64,000 nucleotides of DNA, from assembly GCA_021613335.1 (NCBI GenBank), contig JAJTWR010000299.1, positions 57,501 to 121,500 of the forward strand, written 5' to 3'. A model generated the notes under the pieces. The model was not told where the DNA came from, did not search any database, and was given only the letters and a program-made list of their open reading frames with translations. Position 1 is the stretch's first letter. Every line of letters starts with the position of its first letter. A program made the translations under genes and the position numbers. This document shows, in pieces, positions 52,915 through 64,000 of the stretch. Source of the DNA: Whitmania pigra. Its lineage: Eukaryota > Annelida > Clitellata > Hirudinida > Haemopidae.

Positions 52915-55900
52915 TTCAGAGACTCAACCGCATGTCTGGACTGTCTGAAATTGAGATTGAGTACCGGTAAATTAACAGGTGCTAATTTATTCAAATTAAT
53001 GCCATATGAATTTAAATGCACTTTTCATCGCATGAATTCGTGCCTCAGAAAAGCAGGTAACAATGAACGAACGAACAATGCATGAATGGATGAAAGGATG
53101 AATTGACGCCATCTCTTACGTAAACAAACGCAATCACAAGGCGCAACTGGACGATTGCGCAATTAGCGAGGTGAGAGACATTCCATTAAAAATACATTTC
53201 TTGATAAACTTTGATATTTTCAAACTTTCAATCGAGGCACAAAAAAATGAAAACCACTGGAAATCCTTGTAACTGTTGTTGGTGATGGTAATGGTGCCGG
53301 TACTGGTAATGGTGATGGTAATGGTGCTGGTAGTGATGAGTATTGTAGTGTTGTTGTTGTTGGTGATAGTGATGTCGTTGTTTGAGAAGGTATGATTGGA
53401 ATGCCAACGATTTACAAAAATAACAAACACATTGATTCTCTTGTTCAAGTTTTTGATCGAGTTAGGAGAATTGTGAGACAACAACAAGCACTTGAGAGAC
53501 AATAATTCTATTTTTAAAATACTAGTTCTGGTTCGTCAGTGCAAATTTTATGCTTTGCGAATACTCCACTTACATTAAGAACACTATTTAAACTTTTAAG
53601 GAAAATCTCAAAATAATGATGAATAAGTAGTTAAATAATCCAGTTGCACAACATTTGTGTTAATTCCACGTAATGAGATTTTTACCGACTGCTTTAAGAG
53701 TGTGCAGGTACGAAATTAGCTTAAATAAACGTTATTTCAACCTGAGAAAAGTTAACAAATAATAATCATAATTTATTCCAAATCTTAGAAAATAAATTTG
53801 AGTCGTGCAAACACCCCAATTTCAGGTGATAAAGAGCGAATGAACGACCGAATTGTGAAAGTAAACAAGTAGTAAAATATATGTTAAAGTGGTAAACCTG
53901 GTTAACTAGCAATAAACCACGCCTACAAATGAACAAGCCAATTCCATGACAAAATGTTTAAAATGCTCTTCGCTACAGGTGACTTTGCCTCGAAGCATTC
54001 AAGTTTTTATGTCGTCAGATAAAATCTTAAATTGAATCCAGGTTACCCGCAAGTTTGCGTTTGTGATTCAATCCTTGCTAACAACAATAATAGCTCTCTA
54101 ATGATGTTTTCCGAATATAATGCATCAATAATAGTGCTTAACAGAATCTACCTGCAAGAGACATCACAACTATAATCAGCCGAATACCCTTGAGAGTTTG
54201 ACAAAGCAGACATTTTTAGTTAATTTCTAACTTTTTGGGATCAAACAACTCTGACGAGCTACTGGGATCCTAAAGCTTTGTTACGCTTCAAACTGAGGCA
54301 TAAGTAAAGGCCTAATTGAAATTAACATTGCAAATGGATGACATTGGAAGTGGTGATCTTTAAAAATACTTTTCCAGATCAAATGCCTCAGTCGCTGTTG
54401 GCGGGTCGTTTTTAATTTGCACCGTGGTGAATTAAACGGTTGCATCTTGGGTGTCACAAAAACCATAGATTAATGGAATGCAAAAGTCGTTCCAATATTC
54501 GTGTTTGTTTAAGGTGACTTTAAACAACAGCATGTCTGGAATGTTTGACTTTTGTAGAAAAAGATTTACGATACGATGATAATAGGAGAATATTTTTCAC
54601 CCCTAGATCGGACATTGATCATGCCCACCCCGATATTAGTTCAATTAGGTCTGCCCCATAAAACCTGGCCGATTGTAGGTTATAAGCAAATTTTAATCAA
54701 TCATAAGTTGAAGTGGAACACAACCCAACATCAAAAGTTGGAAACATAAATCATTGACGAACATCACAGCTACGTAGTGTCCTGATCCTGTTTCAATCAT
54801 AAATGGATTATAATAACCAGGGATGGCTGGCTTATTAGCAAATAAATTAACTCGTTATTGAAACCGGTCATAGTTTTCGAACAGAAACGACACGTGATTG
54901 TTGGATGAAATAGATCATCTCTGAATAATCTTTCACCTCCAACGGAACAAGAATACATTTTCAAACGAGATGTGCACAGGTGCGGATCGACGCAACTCCA
55001 AAAAGATCAACAAATGTGATTAATGCGACGACTATTACCTCAATGAAGATAATTTATGTCCACCAAATCATCCATGCTGTTTCTTTTCGCTGTTCATGGC
55101 TCGAAAAGTCAAACATTTCTCATCTCTACAAAGAACTTCTAACCAAAATCACCCAGGCAAAGAAAAAAGCATCATTTAATCATTTAATCCGGAGAATTAC
55201 AGAGAGACGCAACCACTTTTAACCAAATGCCCCACCACGTCTCGGCGATCATAACGCTCGAAATGAATTCAGATAACAAGGTACGATGACCCGAGCAATC
55301 ATAGTAATGAGTTTAAACTTCTCAAAGGTCCCATTTGTAATCATCTCTAATAGTATTACCAGCAGCTTAAAATGGATGAATGCCATAATTAGGGAAATTA
55401 TTACATCAGAGACGCTCCAAGAGCTGCCATTAAAATCCCCGCTGCCAAGAGAAGTTAGATCAAAGGAAAGCGCCTACAAAGGCGTCTGCTACAATAAAAA
55501 CTCTTAGAACTCTTAATCATGTCACCTTCTGAGAACTCGAAATTCTTGAACTAAACTTCTTAGTGCTTAAAACAACTTTTCACGAGTCTCAAAATATCGA
55601 TTTGTTAGACTTTTAATACGTAATTTTTGTTGCGCTTCGAACTAAACACAAAATATCGTTGTTAGAGATTTATAGATTCGGAGCACAACAGGAACGTATT
55701 GTTGGGGGTCACCCCACCTGCTTTTAAAAAATTTTTATAAAAGAGGCCACCTTCTCATGTTTTACGTAATGTGGGGGGTGTAGCCCCACCTTCGAAAAAG
55801 CTGAAATGACGTCCCTGGAGCACAAATAAAGGTTCGGATGATGTCCTTTATCGTCAATTGTTTAATGCCGCCGTCACGCCGCTACAGTTTCGTAGCAGTC

Positions 55901-58900
55901 TTCAAAACTTTTTTTAAAGTTTCCATTTGGACTTTCAAAAACTATGTCCGGCAATTTTCATAAATAAAAACTAGATTCCATGCTGTTGGAAGTTCTCGTG
56001 TGTAATTGATCCACGAATTCGACAATTGGCTTGACCTTGTCTTTCTCGTATGCATGAATTTGGCAGGAAGCTGAATAGCTGAAACAAGTCCAATCATGTT
56101 CTTTGAGAGAAATCATTCCTTTCACCTTCGTTTGTAACAAATGTTCAAAAATAAATGAAGCGCAACATTCGGTTATACGGAACTGGATTTGTTTACGTTC
56201 GGAGGTGATTTGTTGTAGAATTAACACCGATGTTTAAAAATTCAATTCGAGAAGGAATAAATAATTTACTTTTACTACAAAGTCATTAAAGGAAGTGAAA
56301 TAAACATTCGAACAAATAGTATCAAGCAATAATAAATTACGGCTGTTAAAACACGTTAACAGTGTTAGTCCTTCAAAACAGAAATTATCCTTGTAAATTA
56401 ATAAATTAATACGAAAACCATGTCAGTTTAGGTTTTATAGTTCATTTAACATCTCGAATCGTGAAAGCAAGTTTAATTATTTGACGGATTGTTTGTCAAA
56501 TTAGATGAAATCCAAAATCCAAAAATATTTCCCACATTAAACGCTGAACGAATGAACGAAGTAAAAGAAAAGGAGCAATTTTTAATGGAAGTCTTAATAC
56601 GTTGCAGGTCGATAAAATAAATTTCAATTATCGCTGTTTGTTGTCTGAAAACCAGGTTTATCCAGACGTATCCAGACGTTCACCTTTATTGGCATTTCAA
56701 CCTGTTTAATTCAATTGCATTGTTTCCTTCGAGCGTGTTATGGAACACACGTGTCAGGTGGAAATCTAAAGTGGAAAGGAGCAGATGCGTGTTTTCATGG
56801 CACATCAATTTCCAGATAAACGTGGAGATGGAGGGGTCAAAAGGTCAAGAGTTCAAGCAGCACCTGACACGTCCCAGGTGAGGACAGTCAGCAAGAAGTG
56901 TGTCAAGATGTGTCAGTGCGTGTGCTTGCATGAGTGTTTTTTTAATTGAAAATTCGCATTTAATTGATCGGAACTATTTGTTTTTAAAGCTAATTTGCAT
57001 TTCAGGACAACAAACGTATAAATATCTCGATCACTTAAAAAAAAATCCCAAACAACCGAAATCGACTCAAACAAACTTAAACTCACCTCAACTGGATTCG
57101 GACAGCAGTGATTACTGTCAAGTCGTGAAATCTTGACAAAGAACGATTAAATAATACAAAAATTGAAATAATCAACAACGAGATGAAGCCCTAAAATATC
57201 TTTTAATCCTGTCGGCGAGAGTCACTTTCATCAGCGGACAACAATCGAGCGAGGGTCTCACAAACAGTATTTGAAAGAACAACACGCCCTTATGTCGATC
57301 TGTGCGCGAACCAATGGCTATCGAGTAGAGCGACACGTGCACCGATGCTAGGTCGTTTGGCTGATGATGATGATGATGATGATGATGATAGTGGTAATTA
57401 GATGGATTAATAAATAACTTGATTAATAATTAATATCACCTTTGGCTGATGATGATGATAATTAGATGGATTAATAAACCAAGTAGACAATAATTAGTTG
57501 TCTTTAATGAGATGACAGTTAGATAATTATTAGTTGGTATTAAAAATACAAGATTCAATTATTTCATAATAGAGAAATAAAACGAGATATTGTCTTGATT
57601 TGATTTGATGTTTTTGAAGTGTCATATGGGCACATAAACAAGAAATAAAGAAACATTGAGGTTTAGATTAGACTACGTGAGCAGTTAACAACGTGATATG
57701 GATCACACAATTATAACTCACGCCACAGAGATAACAACAATAAAAAATCGTACTCAGCCACCAATACCAGTGAACGTCATTCCGACCTTAGTCTTGAAAT
57801 TAGATCAACAGACTATCACGTAACCCTAACGTACCTGATCCTCATTAAGGCGTTTCGTATGCGAGTGTTAGCACACGAATAGTGTTCTGCTCCGAGCTTT
57901 TGCGGCGCTGCTAACATCTCATCCCATCTCGTGTCACTGACGAGACAAGCGGTCTCCAGCGATGTCACGCTGAACAAACACTCAACTTGAAGAGCTAACC
58001 TGGGCCCGTGTCATCAACAAGACAAAATGGCCGACCATTCAAGACCTAGCCCATGTCAGCGCCTCATTGTTATAGCGGCAAATCAAATAAAGATGAGCTG
58101 GGTGGTACGCTTTCCCACGGAGCGGATTCACCGGGTGGTTAATGTTGTTTTATGCCACCGCGTTGTGCTAATGGAGATAATGGAGAAATAGATGAATTTA
58201 AACCCATGTGGGAGAGAACGAGAAGGCGATGAAAGTTTAAATGTTCGGTGGGAGATAATACATCTAATGTCTGAAACGATGTTAGGTGCGCGTGAGTTTG
58301 TGTTAATGTCGACAGAAAATGGACCAACATCGATGACCAATGACATGAGGGAAATTGTGTCAGATCTCAGAAGCCCTGAAGCATGCCAGCATTTATAAAT
58401 GTCCCTCTCCGAACTATAGGGGAAAGTAATAGCTCCGCTATACCGCACTAATGACGATGCTATTGGTTTTTCTCTTTAAAGATTTTGTAATTGCCAGATT
58501 TGCAAATTAAAATTAATTGGTCTTGAAAATCAAATTTTAAAAAAGCAATAAGATAAGCCAAATTCAAAGTCAAATATAAATACCAGTTTTGCAAAATATT
58601 ATCCTCAGACGACTGAACTCCATTTGTTGTTGCAAAGCAAGTGCATTGTCAAACATAGCCAATTCTAAAGCAATGGTGTTGTTAAGGACTTTCTTTATAC
58701 GATAAAAAATACTACAGGTGAGCTGATGCTTAAGTCAAACAAAATCTATGTTCATCTAAAGTTTTAAGTGCACATTAAATCTTCCTCATTTTTATCTATT
58801 TCTAATCAAATTTATTTTACCAAATACAAGTTTAACATGAATTAATTCTATTAAACAAATTGTCTTTTATTCATATCCCTCGGAGTTTGTCGTATTTGTA

Positions 58901-58931
58901 AACAAAATTACGAAGTAAATTTGAGCGGGAG
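52915..58931. other. Upstream region of LAR and ORC6, no coding gene seen
   Basis: LAR (minus) and ORC6 (plus) are divergent across this 6 kb. The open frames here (for example 54980-55222, 55958-56227, 58128-58448) show no family resemblance or splice partners. GAT repeats occur near 57361-57390 and a (GGTAAT)-like tract near 53280-53330. The region probably contains the 5' exons and promoter of LAR. Confidence 0.5.
55680..55825. repeat. Segment flanked by 9-bp direct repeats, with GC-rich palindromes
   Basis: GGAGCACAA occurs at 55680-55688 and again at 55817-55825. Between them are two palindromic patches, GGGGGTCACCCC and GTGGGGGGTGTAGCCCCAC, unusual in this AT-rich setting. It could be a small insertion with a target duplication; the evidence is limited. 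Confidence 0.35.
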
Positions 58932-60143
58932 ATGGAGGCTTCGGTGCTTGCTTTGGCCCCCAATTTGGGAGTCAAGTCGGACTCAATCATAAAGTATTTC
59001 TGAAGAATTTAACGTGGTTCATTTGCCAAAAATCCTAATTTTTATTGATTTCGCTTAGAAAAGCAACAGAACTGGCGAGAATAGTGGAATCGAAGTGGAA
59101 AAGCAGCCCTTTGTCATCTCTAAACGTTTCCAGTATCTCCATAGCAGTGATGTGCTTGGAATTGGCTGCAGCTCACAATTCCCAACGCGTTGATAGAGTA
59201 AATAAATTATAATTCTAGTTTATTTTAAACACCAGTATATGGGCACTTTTCAAAACAGAATGCTGCAATTCGACTGAGCACCTTAACAAAAAAGATGTAT
59301 TTGGCAGCCTTCAATATGGTTCAACAAATGTTGGACATGAAGCAAGACACCTCCATCTCAAATTTGTCAATTCAGTTCGGATGTTCCGAGGCAAAGAAAT
59401 TGGCAGAACGAATCCTTTCGAGGTTAGCGAAGTTACAAACACTTATTTTTGTTTTAATTGGTTGATTGTATATATTTTTTTGAATATTGTGAATCCCAGA
59501 TACCAGTCATCCCAAGGCAATCTGGACCTTGCAGACTTCAATGCTGAGCTTTTCAATGCTGCTTCTTTATGTGCAGCTTGCAAGTATGCTGTTACAAGAA
59601 CTATTGATTTATTGAAGTAATAGTAGGATATAGAAACTTTTGCATTCAATTTGTATGTTTTGTGTTTGAAGGAAGTTAAAGTTTAAAATTGACAAGGTCA
59701 AGATCGTGGCTTCAGTTGGAGTCACGAAACCCGTTTTCGACCGTTTGGTTTTGCAATTTGAAAAGATTGCAGCAGAAGTCATTGACACAAAAGGTGCTCA
59801 ATTTTCTCTTAAATACTGATCTAAAATATTTATTTTTGTAAGTATTAACACAATCATTAAACCGTCTGCAGAAAATCCAAGTACAAATGAAGTGGAAATA
59901 TCAAGAAATCTTGCTGATTCTATAGAACAAGTCTCTGGTAAATGTACTTGATCATGTTTTGCAATCTCTCAGACTGTTTAATCACTGAAACCAGTTTATT
60001 AAAACTTTGTTATCCTTAAAGAGGCTCTTGAAGTTGAGTCTCGAAATGTTGGAAAGCCAGCAAATGAAGAAGAAGAGGAGGACTATCAGACCTGGAAAAA
60101 TAGAATTCTTTCTCAAGCCAGAGCAGCTTTGGCCCAAAAGTGA
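58932..60143 (+). CDS. ORC6: Origin recognition complex subunit 6
   Basis: Seven exons: 58932-58993, 59059-59197, 59259-59422, 59500-59583, 59672-59793, 59872-59937, 60022-60143; 252 residues, the same length as human ORC6. The smallest ORC subunit has a TFIIB-like cyclin-fold region and takes part in MCM loading at replication origins and, in animals, in cytokinesis. Matching features: KATELARIVESKW, SIAVMCLELAA (family SSAVMCLDLAA), the second TFIIB-like half with LAVQF-like LSIQFGCSEA, NAASLCAACKKLKFKIDK, VASVGVTKPVFDRL, and the conserved acidic C-terminus EEEEEDYQTWKNRILSQA. Introns are short (61-88 bases) and GT-AG with consistent phases. The start ATG has a favourable context (GAGATGG). 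An AATAAA signal follows at about 60196. Confidence 0.95.
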
Positions 60144-60480
60144 TGTAGATATAAATCAAACACTAGCCCTTGTTTATAGATCCATAATTAATGCAAATAA
60201 ATTATTTTGCTTTGCCACATCTTATTATTCAAGGTGGTTTATTATTAAACTTAAATGAAGGCTTTCAAAATATGGTCGGTCAATTGTTTATCTAGAAGGG
60301 TGAGTTGGCTGCTCATTTTTATTCCAGCCGAAAGATCAACGAGTTTATGCAAACTGTAGGCTCCCTCTCCAGTTCTCGTTTTATTTGCTACTCGCGCGTA
60401 CCAAAGTACCGCACACGAATGTCACCGATTCCTACCCTGAGACTGATTCTTTGCCCTAGCCTCTGTTTTTTCTGAGTATT

Positions 60481-60786
60481 TTACGTAGCAGGGCGTGGTT
60501 TTGATTTATTGCGATACACATTCATTCGCTTCAGACGCCATATGAGAATTTTCGCGCAATGCTGCATGAGAAAATGGAGTGTTTGCTCTCGTGTTGTATC
60601 AGTTGTTCGAGACACAACTAAACTATTTTCTCTTTCTCGCAAAAACAGATAAACTTGATTAGCTTCTTTAGATAGCATGACAATTCTTTCGTCATCTTCG
60701 CCAGAAATAATAGATTCGCAGTCGACGCCCACAACGTAAACAATACGACAGCTAATGCTTTTGAAGAGTAAATGCAAACAAGTCAT
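60481..60786 (-). CDS. Possible small ORF, unrecognised
   Basis: A 101-residue open frame beginning MTCLHLLFKS and ending NKSKPRPAT. Base use resembles coding sequence more than its AT-rich surroundings and it contains an Arg/Glu-rich central part (LRERENS). I recognise no family. It could be a single-exon gene, the last exon of a longer gene, a remnant, or chance. The start context is weak. Confidence 0.25.
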   Translation of the reverse strand: MTCLHLLFKSISCRIVYVVGVDCESIISGEDDERIVMLSKEANQVYLFLRERENSLVVSRTTDTTREQTLHFLMQHCAKILIWRLKRMNVYRNKSKPRPAT

Positions 60787-60904
60787 ATAATTGGATTCCG
60801 AACGTCGTCTGTCCAATTACCTCATTGTGACCTTTTACATTAGTCACACATGCCGTTCTGTCCACCATATGCCCGCTTCACTATCCACGAGAGACGTGAT
60901 TTTA

Positions 60905-61020
60905 TCATGACGAGAATATTTGTGAAAATTATATTATTATTACTTGAATACGAATATTCGTGAGAATTATATTATTATTACTTGAATACGAATATTAGTG
61001 AGAATTATATTATTATTATT
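60905..61020. repeat. 38-bp tandem repeat
   Basis: Three copies of an AT-rich unit containing TACTTGAATACGAATATT, starts 38 bases apart (CTTGAATA at 60943 and 60981, then a partial copy). Confidence 0.8.
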
Positions 61021-62594
61021 TGTCGACGAATACTTCGATGGCCACATTTTGAGATAAAATCCTCAAAAGGTTTGAATGAGTACGTAAAACAGTTTCTAAA
61101 TTGCAAGAGAATCACTGCTTCTTTGCAATGAATCAAAGAGGCTTTCGGTGCATTTCATAGTTGACTTCACAGAGAATGACTTTGCAGCTGACGTGATGCT
61201 CCAATCTGATCACAAAATTCATCATTAAAGACACAATGAAATTGCAAATTCATATTCCACTTCCAAGAAAAAACACAGCTTGAGATATATAGTTTTATTC
61301 TCAATAAGCATAGAAAAATCTGGCAATAAACGTGAATCCATTGGTCAAAATCAAAGCAACCCGGCATGCCCAACGTGCGACACCTCGAATGAAAAAAGTA
61401 GAATCGCAAACAACTCAAAAATATAATGAAGCAGGTTAGAGCGAACATTGGATTCAGGGGACTAATGTGTAAAATACCTCAACTCGACGAAAGGAGAAAG
61501 CTAGCGAGAAATTGCATTAAAGGTTGCTAGGTTAACTCTACTAAAACACGAAATCTACTCTGACAAATTATCTGGATAACCTAAAACCATTAAAAAGACA
61601 AAAAAAAAATAAACACAGGTAATTTATATCCAGTGATAAAATGACGAAGCTGATTAAAACTATTAAACGGTTTGGTTATCGACAAAAAATTTGAACCGAG
61701 TTGAAGCACGTTTCCCGCAGGTAGATCCAACTCATTAATTGACAAAAAATTGCAAACAATTAAATTTAATCCCCACTTTAAGGAGATAAAAATGAACACG
61801 AGACTTGTTTCCAGTCAGTAAGTATCCTGGATTTCTCCCGAATGGCCGATCGTAGTGAAAAAAGCAAGCCATGAAGTATAAGGAGGCATTTTAAAGAAAA
61901 ATTAGTGAAATTCAGCTCCATATCACCAGAATGTGATATGCTGTTATTAAGGGGTACAAAATAACGATCCAAATTCAACTGAAATTCAAATATATAATTC
62001 CAATGAATTAAACGAATGAACATTTTGTCTCTAAGTCGACAAGGAAGGAAAGATTTATTCCACCGACAGAATAATGCTGCCTGTCTCAGAAGGCTTTTTT
62101 CCAACGAATTTGTGACTCTAAAACCTGTTTAAAGTCTCATCATTGTTAACTAAACAGTGTTTCCACACTGCAATTAAGCAACATTTTCATGATTTCAAAA
62201 CGTACAACGAAGGGATAATCTTCTTACAGAACACGTCTAAACACTATTTTCACAAAATATAAAAACATTAATCAATTAATGACGATCTCAAACATCACAA
62301 AAGCTCGCAAGATTTTAATATTAAAATAGAAAAAGCATGTCTCTAGCAAGGTTTTCAGCATGATTTGAAATATAAAGGATTTTCTGACAAGCTAAGAGAG
62401 CCTCTCAGAAGCAGGCAAATGTGGAACATGTAAATAGTTTCTCTAAGTCTCCAGGTGCTTGATGAAATCTCAGCAGGTGTAATGAAATTAAGATCGGCTA
62501 CTACCTTTGAAAAGAGTCAATCATCGAGAGCGGATCAAAGCAGATTTAGACAAAGTTAAAAGTTGAAAGAATATATAAAAATTATCTGTGACAA

Positions 62595-63323
62595 TTAAGC
62601 GATCGTACAACACTTTCCACACTTCTTCTTTTTCTTCAAGTTAATTTCTTCTGCTTTTTGTGGCGTTTCCAGGGTACTGGTAACTTTTGAAACTTCAACC
62701 ACCACCGACTGGGATTCACATTTCTGGACAACATCTTGTGTGGAATGAACCTGGCCTTCAAGACTGTTTGAAGTGTTGCATTGCACTTCATCCTCTACAT
62801 GGCAAGAATCTTTAGGAACGTTATTGTTTTCCATGTTATCTGGATCTGCAATGTGGATCTCTGTCCGAGTGATGGTGGAGTGAGATATGATATAGTCGGC
62901 TTTTTGCGAAAGAACTCCATCAACATTGAAAGGATTTTCTCCACTTTCCTTCCTAAACATTAAAGTATTACATTTAACGCAAAGAAAATATTAATGTTCT
63001 TATAAAAAACATAGATTAAAAATCATGCAGTACTAATTCCTTCAATTTCTCAAAAGCCAAAACCTTATTTACATAGACAAACGCAAGATTAATGATTAAT
63101 AAACAAGTTTTGCCAAATATTTGGATTTTGCAATGCCTCAGTTTGTATTATCAAAGGTCAAGAACAGATCATGTCCGAAAACGATTATTAGCAGTAAAGT
63201 AACGATCGGTCTAAGCTAAGTCGCAAGTGCAAATATCTAAAAAATACAATTACAATAAAATGTCGACGACAACACTTTATTTAAAACTAACTTCGAAACT
63301 ACAACAGATGTTTCGTCTGCCAT
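62595..63323 (-). CDS. Small protein with polybasic CaaX-like tail
   Basis: Two exons: 63292-63323 (MADETSVVVS, ends phase 2 before GTTAGT) and 62595-62952 (acceptor TGTTTAG). Predicted 129 residues. After the start comes a conserved-looking segment GENPFNVDGVLSQKADYI with STITRTEIHIADPD, then an acidic, Ser/Thr-rich middle and the tail LKKKKKCGKCCTIA. The final CTIA fits a CaaX prenylation box (Ala at the end suggests farnesyl), and the extra Cys and five Lys fit palmitoylation plus membrane charge binding, so a lipid-anchored cytoplasmic membrane protein is inferred. The family is not recognised. The gene converges on ORC6, 2.4 kb away. Confidence 0.7.
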
Positions 63324-64000
63324 GTTGTGAGTTTTCATTCGCCGAGACCAGGGATGACTAACTTAAAGAACTTTAATATTAAGGGTGTTACAACTTTTAT
63401 TCAGAAAAAAGCAGAACACTCCAATTTCTACTAAACTCTACAATAATTTTTTTGTCGCGATTTCAACTCTAGATTAAAGACTATAAGCACCATAGCCTTA
63501 TTCCGAAGTGGGCTTCTGAACACCTTCTGTCCAATGGTGCAATTGAATTGCCTAAATTGTATACATGCATTTCATTTTATATCAGTAGCTCACTTTCATT
63601 TCATTCCATTTTAGGCCTTAGTATGCGATATGCACAACCCTTTAAACGAATAAACAGATTAGCAATTTCTGAATAATTCCTCTCCCCAATATTTTAAATA
63701 TGGAATGAAATAAGTTTGTGGCTATCCAATTAGCGTGGCTTATCAAAAAATCATTTTATATAATAAGTTATTATTATATAATTCTAAAGCCATGCTTATG
63801 TTATTGCATCAAGTGAAATCCTTCACACCTTAAAATTTAGCGTTTAGATTAGTATAAGCATTTTCTATTCTTCAAATATTTCTTTGATTTATAAATTAGT
63901 TAGAAATGATAAGGATTAACCATAAACTTTCCCGCATTACTTTTTTGGGGAAGTGTTTACAAAATATGTGTTTAAACGCGGATGTTGTTCGTTGAAGGAT
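63324..64000. other. Upstream region of the CaaX-tail gene, nothing recognised
   Basis: AT-rich sequence without a recognisable exon or repeat; presumably holds the promoter of the minus-strand gene that starts at 63323. Confidence 0.5.

Larger units (their letters stand above)
60144..62594. other. Convergent intergenic region, mostly no gene
   Basis: Lies between the 3' ends of ORC6 and the CaaX-tail gene. Holds one doubtful minus-strand ORF (60481-60786) and a 38-bp tandem repeat near 60.95 kb. The frames at 61167-61448 and 61778-62104 look like chance ORFs. Confidence 0.5.

Noticed and set aside
58128..58448. Minus-strand 106-residue open frame near ORC6
   Set aside because: Overlapping open frames occur on both strands here and none has family resemblance or splice support.

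Overview
This is a stretch of an AT-rich animal genome. It carries intron-rich genes with canonical splice signals, tRNA-derived SINE-like copies, a decayed non-LTR retrotransposon, an inverted-repeat element and very many (ATT)n, (ATTC)n and (GAT)n microsatellites. There is no bacterial organisation. Gene content (a LAR-type receptor tyrosine phosphatase, ORC6, and a NIT-domain membrane protein of a kind known from annelids and molluscs) suggests a lophotrochozoan invertebrate, possibly an annelid or leech. The species call is inference.

Layout. 1-11836: no convincing gene; microsatellites, minisatellites and one tRNA-like SINE. 11837-35237 (+): a four-exon gene predicted to encode a 737-residue protein with two transmembrane segments flanking a domain I recognise as NIT (nitrate/nitrite-sensing type), and a Gln-rich cytoplasmic tail in place of the guanylyl cyclase expected in the animal family; its first intron is about 20 kb and filled with repeats. 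35238-37347: short convergent intergenic region. 37348-52914 (-): a complete 28-exon LAR-type (type IIa) receptor protein tyrosine phosphatase of about 1856 residues, rebuilt exon by exon with every splice phase matching. 52915-58931: AT-rich upstream region. 58932-60143 (+): complete seven-exon ORC6, 252 residues. 60144-62594: mostly no gene, one doubtful small ORF. 62595-63323 (-): two-exon gene for a 129-residue protein ending in a polybasic, Cys-rich CaaX-like tail.

The genes do not form a pathway; they are independent eukaryotic loci. Points deserving attention: the NIT protein without a catalytic domain; two GC-AG introns that frame and homology require in the LAR gene; loss of the canonical Cys and Trp in LAR Ig2 and of the WPD loop in its D2 domain; a 56-bp duplication that copies a LAR 3' splice site; a SINE family with a long stem; and a roughly 350-bp inverted-repeat element with a 7-bp candidate target duplication. 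Exon models were made by hand from splice signals, frame and remembered family sequence, with no transcript or database support.
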